Shown in pieces: positions 60,600 through 64,000 of a DNA stretch of 64,000 nucleotides. The notes beneath the pieces were generated by a model. The model had not been told where the DNA came from. It did not search any database and saw only the letters and a program-made list of their open reading frames with translations. A program made the position numbers and the translations under genes. The DNA comes from Marinobacter fonticola (GTDB lineage Bacteria; Pseudomonadota; Gammaproteobacteria; Pseudomonadales; Oleiphilaceae), in assembly GCF_008122265.1 (NCBI RefSeq), contig NZ_CP043042.1, positions 1,178,001-1,242,000 on the forward strand, written 5' to 3'. How positions within the stretch are numbered: position 1 is the first letter of the stretch; each line of letters opens with the position of its first letter.

Positions 60600-60969
60600 A
60601 AATTATGACACTTTCTTCATTTATCGTTATGACGGTGGAGCTTAGCCAATTCCCGCCGGATATCAAAGATAAAGTGTACATATTTTGAACCATGCCCACT
60701 CGCCTTAGTTGTAAAATCGCGTAAATCCTTCCGCCTCCAATATATTGAAGGGTAAGTAAAACTGTCCTCATGGCGCTGCGGCCCTGTACAATTCGCTATC
60801 AATTCAGGCTGATTTGCTTGTAAATCATCACCGAAGCTGTATAGCGGCCGTTCCTGACCAACGGGTCGGGAAAGCGTCTCAACCGAGACTTTTATACAGA
60901 CTTTTTTTATTCAGGATCCGGAGAGAGTCCGATCTCCCTGCTCACTGCAGTTTTGTGGCGTACTGATCC
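60600..60969. other. Divergent gap before the FlhG-like gene
   Basis: 370 bases, AT-rich. On the plus strand TTGTAA (60818-60823), 16 bases, TATAGC (60840-60845) is a weak promoter-like pair. No gene, RNA or terminator is evident. Confidence 0.4.
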
Positions 60970-62364
60970 ATGAAGCAATCGTCGGAACGTTCGACAGGTC
61001 ATCCCCGCATTCTAGCCGTTACCGGCGGCAAGGGCGGCGTGGGAAAAACCTCCGTGGCTCTTAACCTGGCACTGGTGCTCGCCCGTCAAGGTAATCGCGT
61101 TCTGTTGCTCGACGGTGACACCGACCTTGCGAACGTCACGATCATGCTGGGCCAGTACCCGGGACGGACCCTGGAGCATGTATTGAAGGGCGAATGCTCC
61201 CTGGAGCAGGCCATCTTCGAGGCGCCCTTTGGTCTCCATGTGCTGGCCGGCGCGTCGGGGGTCGAGCGGTGCATGGGCATATCCCCAACCGACCGCCTAT
61301 CGATTTTTCGCGGTCTGGCGGCCTTCGAGAAGCGCTACGACTATATCCTGATCGACACCGCCGCCGGGCTGCAGGCCAATGTGATTCATATGATCGCCAG
61401 TGCCGCGATGGCCTGCGTGGTCGTGACCCCGGATCCGACCTCACTGACCGATGCCTTTTCCTTGATCAAGGTGCTCAAACGCCGGGGGTATCGGCGCACG
61501 CCGAGTGTCCTCGTCAATATGGCGCAGGGTGCAAGCCAGGCCCGCTCGATATTTCAGCGTTTTTCAGCCGCATTGCAGCGCCACGTGGACGTGACGCCCC
61601 ATTATCTGGGAGCGATCTGGCGCGATGAAACGCTGCGTCAGGCCGTGTCCATCCAGCGCCCGGTAGCCTTGTTGTCGGAAACCGATCCCTCCTGTCGTCA
61701 GTTTCGTGTTCTGGCCGACATGCTTATGGTCCGCTTCGAGCAGATAGAGCCACGCCGGGCGGGCTTCGCCGCGTATTGGAATCGGCTTGCCGAGCGCAAG
61801 CCGACCGCGAGACCCTCCGCGCATCCCTCTACGAAGCCCTCCATGAAGCCCACCATGAAAGCCAGCGCGGGCAATGCTGAGGGCTCGGCTCCGGTGAGTC
61901 ATCCATCTTCTGCCGATAATAAAGAAGCCACTCTCGACCCGGCTACTCGCTGGCACAATTGGTCGGCAGAACTGGAGGCACTGCTCCAATCCGCGGACGT
62001 GGCGCCGCTGCAGCGCTACGAGGCCGTCACTCAGTGTTTCGTCCAGTTGGGCAAAGTCATGGATGAAGATATGGTCGAAATGCTCCAGACCGGCCTGGCG
62101 TCGATGCAATGGGAGCAGTTGCCTGCGCCCCAGCGCCGTCACTTCGCGACCCATTTGCGCGACCTCGCTGGCCAGATCGATCCGGACAACGCTTCGAAGT
62201 CTGTCAGTGAAAAGCGTTTGATACCCGGCAGCAGTCCCGGGCCGCGTTATGACGAGGTGCGATTTGGCACTCAGGATGCGCTATTGCGTGCCCTGCAGGA
62301 TCAGCCCGAACACGTTTCGCTGGATGCCTGGTTGGACCGGATCATTCGGGGCTCGAAAAGGTAG
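60970..62364 (+). CDS. FlhG/MinD-like ParA ATPase with long C-terminal extension
   Basis: 464 residues. The N-terminal 265 residues are a MinD/FlhG-type ATPase: deviant Walker A GGKGGVGKTSVALN with K21 and K26, LLDGDTDLANVTIMLG, YDYILIDTAAGLQANV. A linker with Pro/Ser/Lys repeats follows (about 283-300, KPSMKPTMK), then about 130 residues (LDPATRWHNWSAELEALL ...) of unknown fold. FlhG/FleN normally lies in flagellar operons; no flagellar gene is nearby. It may position another polar structure or regulate a transcription factor. Start ATG 60970. Confidence 0.78.
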   Translation: MKQSSERSTGHPRILAVTGGKGGVGKTSVALNLALVLARQGNRVLLLDGDTDLANVTIMLGQYPGRTLEHVLKGECSLEQAIFEAPFGLHVLAGASGVERCMGISPTDRLSIFRGLAAFEKRYDYILIDTAAGLQANVIHMIASAAMACVVVTPDPTSLTDAFSLIKVLKRRGYRRTPSVLVNMAQGASQARSIFQRFSAALQRHVDVTPHYLGAIWRDETLRQAVSIQRPVALLSETDPSCRQFRVLADMLMVRFEQIEPRRAGFAAYWNRLAERKPTARPSAHPSTKPSMKPTMKASAGNAEGSAPVSHPSSADNKEATLDPATRWHNWSAELEALLQSADVAPLQRYEAVTQCFVQLGKVMDEDMVEMLQTGLASMQWEQLPAPQRRHFATHLRDLAGQIDPDNASKSVSEKRLIPGSSPGPRYDEVRFGTQDALLRALQDQPEHVSLDAWLDRIIRGSKR

Positions 62365-62810
62365 ATTTTAGGGACGTATTAACCCCGTCTTTTTTCTTTC
62401 ATAATGTCGGTCCGCTGTGGGTTTGTCATACCGGGTCATGGCGGATACGGCGTCACAGTTTCAGTAACCGATGTATATCTGAACTATTTTCTTGCTTCAG
62501 GTCACCTATTTGTCACGGCATGCACCGTAAAATGGCCCGCGAAGCGATTTGCAGTCGTTGAGATTCGAAACTGTTTTCAGTCTGCCGTGTCGTGCCCGTG
62601 AAGCTTTGCTGTGAACTCAGCAACTTCTTGCTGTAAACCCAGCGACTTATAGGTCAGGCGGTTTTATCCCGTGCCAGCCCCCTGGAACTGGCGCGGTTGA
62701 TGCATTCTTCAGTTTGACCTTTGTGGGAAACCAGGACGTTTTTCTTGAGGGCCCTGACACTCGGACGTCTTCGAGGCCCCTTAACACGATTTTTGAGAAG
62801 GAGTTCCGTC
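62365..62810 (+). other. Gap upstream of the fatty acyl-CoA reductase
   Basis: 446 bases without a supported gene. GAAACTGTTTTC (62567-62578) is near-palindromic and loosely like a PsrA-type site. Otherwise no firm promoter or terminator was recognised. A small frame at 62404-62601 has no ribosome-binding site and is not called. Confidence 0.45.
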
Positions 62811-64000
62811 ATGCCGTACACCGTCGAACAGCCCGGTTCGAATGTCTTACGAGCGCTGAAAGGGAAGCATGTGTTGATTACCGGTACCACCGGTTTTCTG
62901 GGTAAGGTTGTGCTGGAAAAGCTGATCCGGGCTATGCCGGATATTGGCGGCATCCATTTGCTGATCAGGGGTAATCGTCGACATCCCAAGGCGCATGATC
63001 GCTTTCTAAACGAGATTGCCTGTTCCTCGGTATTCGAGCATCTGAAGTTGAGCGATCCGGATGCCTTCGATGCCTTTATCGAGCAAAAAGTGCACTGCAT
63101 AACGGGCGAGGTCACCGCGCCGCATTTTGGTCTGACTGAAGCTAAGTTCGAGCAACTCGCCGGGCGTCTGGACGCTGTGATCAATTCGGCGGCCAGCGTC
63201 AATTTCAGAGAGGAACTGGACAAGGCGCTGGAGATTAACGCGCTGTGCCTGCGCAATGTCATCGACCTGTCCAACACCGGCAATCCGTTACCCGTCATCC
63301 AGGTCTCGACCTGCTATGTCAACGGCATGAATGCGGGCCAGGCTCACGAAGACGTGGCGCGGCCGGCGAAAGGCAATGTCGCGCGTGCCGACGACGGTTC
63401 CTATGAAGTGGACGAGCTGATCCACTTGCTTCAGGACAAAATTGCAGACGTCAAATCACGCTATTCCGGACCGGTATTGGAGAAAAAGCTGGTTGAGCTG
63501 GGTATCCGCGAGGCCAACCGTTACGGCTGGAGCGACACCTATACGTTCACCAAGTGGATGGGCGAGCAGATTCTCGCTCGCGGTCTGCAAGGCGCGCCGC
63601 TGACCATTCTGCGACCATCCATTATCGAGAGTGCGTTGGAAGAGCCGGCTCCGGGCTGGATCGAAGGCGTGAAAGTGGCCGATGCGATCATCCTGGCTTA
63701 TGCCCGGGAAAAAGTTGCGCTGTTCCCCGGTAAACGCAGCGGCGTGATTGATGTTATCCCGGCGGATTTGGTGGCCAACAGCATCATTCTGTCTCTCGCC
63801 GAAACGTTTATCGAGCCGATCCAGCACCGCATTTATCAGTGCTGCAGTGGCTCGGGCAATCCGATCACCCTCGGCGAGTTCATCGACCACCTGATGATGG
63901 AGGCCAAGGAGAATTATGCGGCCTATGATCGTCTGTTCTACCGGCGCCCACGCAAACCCTTCATTGCGGTCAATCGCCGGCTGTTCGGGGCGGTGATCAA
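62811..64000 (+). CDS. Fatty acyl-CoA reductase of wax-ester biosynthesis (partial)
   Basis: 396 residues before the window edge; the family in Marinobacter is about 510 long, so roughly 115 residues are missing. NAD(P)-binding GTTGFLG (25-31), SAASVNF and the active-site YxxxK (Y244, K248 in DTYTFTKWMGEQ) place it in the SDR-type FAR family. The blocks RPSIIESALEEPAPGW, SLFPGKRSG-like ALFPGKRSGVIDV and YRRPRKPF match Marinobacter FAR as I remember it. It reduces fatty acyl-CoA or acyl-ACP to fatty alcohol for wax esters. ATG 62811 has AAGGAG 7 bases upstream. Confidence 0.9.
   Translation, partial: MPYTVEQPGSNVLRALKGKHVLITGTTGFLGKVVLEKLIRAMPDIGGIHLLIRGNRRHPKAHDRFLNEIACSSVFEHLKLSDPDAFDAFIEQKVHCITGEVTAPHFGLTEAKFEQLAGRLDAVINSAASVNFREELDKALEINALCLRNVIDLSNTGNPLPVIQVSTCYVNGMNAGQAHEDVARPAKGNVARADDGSYEVDELIHLLQDKIADVKSRYSGPVLEKKLVELGIREANRYGWSDTYTFTKWMGEQILARGLQGAPLTILRPSIIESALEEPAPGWIEGVKVADAIILAYAREKVALFPGKRSGVIDVIPADLVANSIILSLAETFIEPIQHRIYQCCSGSGNPITLGEFIDHLMMEAKENYAAYDRLFYRRPRKPFIAVNRRLFGAVI

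Overview
This window is core chromosome of a moderately GC-rich marine gammaproteobacterium, most likely Marinobacter or a close relative. The evidence for that is: (i) the partial gene at the right edge is an excellent match, from memory, to the wax-ester fatty acyl-CoA reductase characteristic of Marinobacter; (ii) the rpoE-rseA-rseB-rseC-degP (algU-mucABCD-like) block lies divergent from nadB, as in pseudomonad relatives; (iii) the ffh-rpsP-rimM-trmD-rplS block and the ppc/adk neighbourhood are also of that type. The genus assignment is inference from sequence memory, not from a search. No tRNA, rRNA, insertion sequence, prophage or CRISPR array was found.

Layout. 1-2360: end of ffh, then rpsP-rimM-trmD-rplS with a strong terminator. 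2.4-12.6 kb: xerD, dsbC, hom, thrC, recJ, prfB (with its programmed frameshift), lysS and ung. 12.6-17.1 kb, minus strand: an HDOD protein and a likely operon nadB-sdhE-ygfX-ygfZ. 17.3-21.7 kb: the envelope-stress module rpoE, rseA, rseB, rseC, degP, with a sigma-E-type promoter upstream of rpoE. 21.8-24.6 kb: a CHASE-PAS-GGDEF-EAL protein whose EAL half has lost key residues. 24.8-31.0 kb: lepA-lepB-DUF4845-rnc-era-recO-pdxJ, tightly packed. 31.0-33.9 kb, minus strand: a BarA/GacS hybrid kinase. 34.2-39.7 kb: cysM, rlmD, relA, mazG. 40-40.7 kb: two convergent paralogous small proteins that look like ribbon-helix-helix regulators, surrounded by repeated AATCGAA-type sites. 40.9-48.9 kb: ppc, a YbaK-HDOD fusion, adk, tsaB, uppP, a small unknown protein, rsmJ. 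48.9-53.3 kb: plsB (minus), a repeat-rich gap, nudC, murI. 53.3-55.1 kb, minus strand: an MprF C-terminal-like (DUF2156) protein and an unassigned methyltransferase. 55.5-60.6 kb: a periplasmic family-3 binding protein converging on a two-gene operon that encodes an HDOD-histidine kinase and a REC-PAS-GGDEF-EAL response regulator. 61-64 kb: a FlhG/MinD-like ATPase with a long C-terminal extension, then the fatty acyl-CoA reductase, cut by the window edge.

Most of the window is housekeeping: translation (S16, L19, RimM, TrmD, RF2, LysRS, LepA, Era, RsmJ, RlmD, TsaB), DNA and nucleotide hygiene (XerD, RecJ, Ung, RecO, MazG, NudC) and envelope work (DsbC, DegP, LepB, UppP, MurI, PlsB). The accessory signalling is the distinctive part: two c-di-GMP proteins, three HDOD proteins, a Gac-type kinase, RelA and sigma-E.

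The most unusual things are small. One is a fourfold 20-bp tandem repeat before rseC that builds a chain of seven-codon mini-ORFs, each overlapping the next by four bases. Another is the site cluster around the two small putative DNA-binding proteins. The third is a general abundance of short tandem duplications in the gaps between genes.
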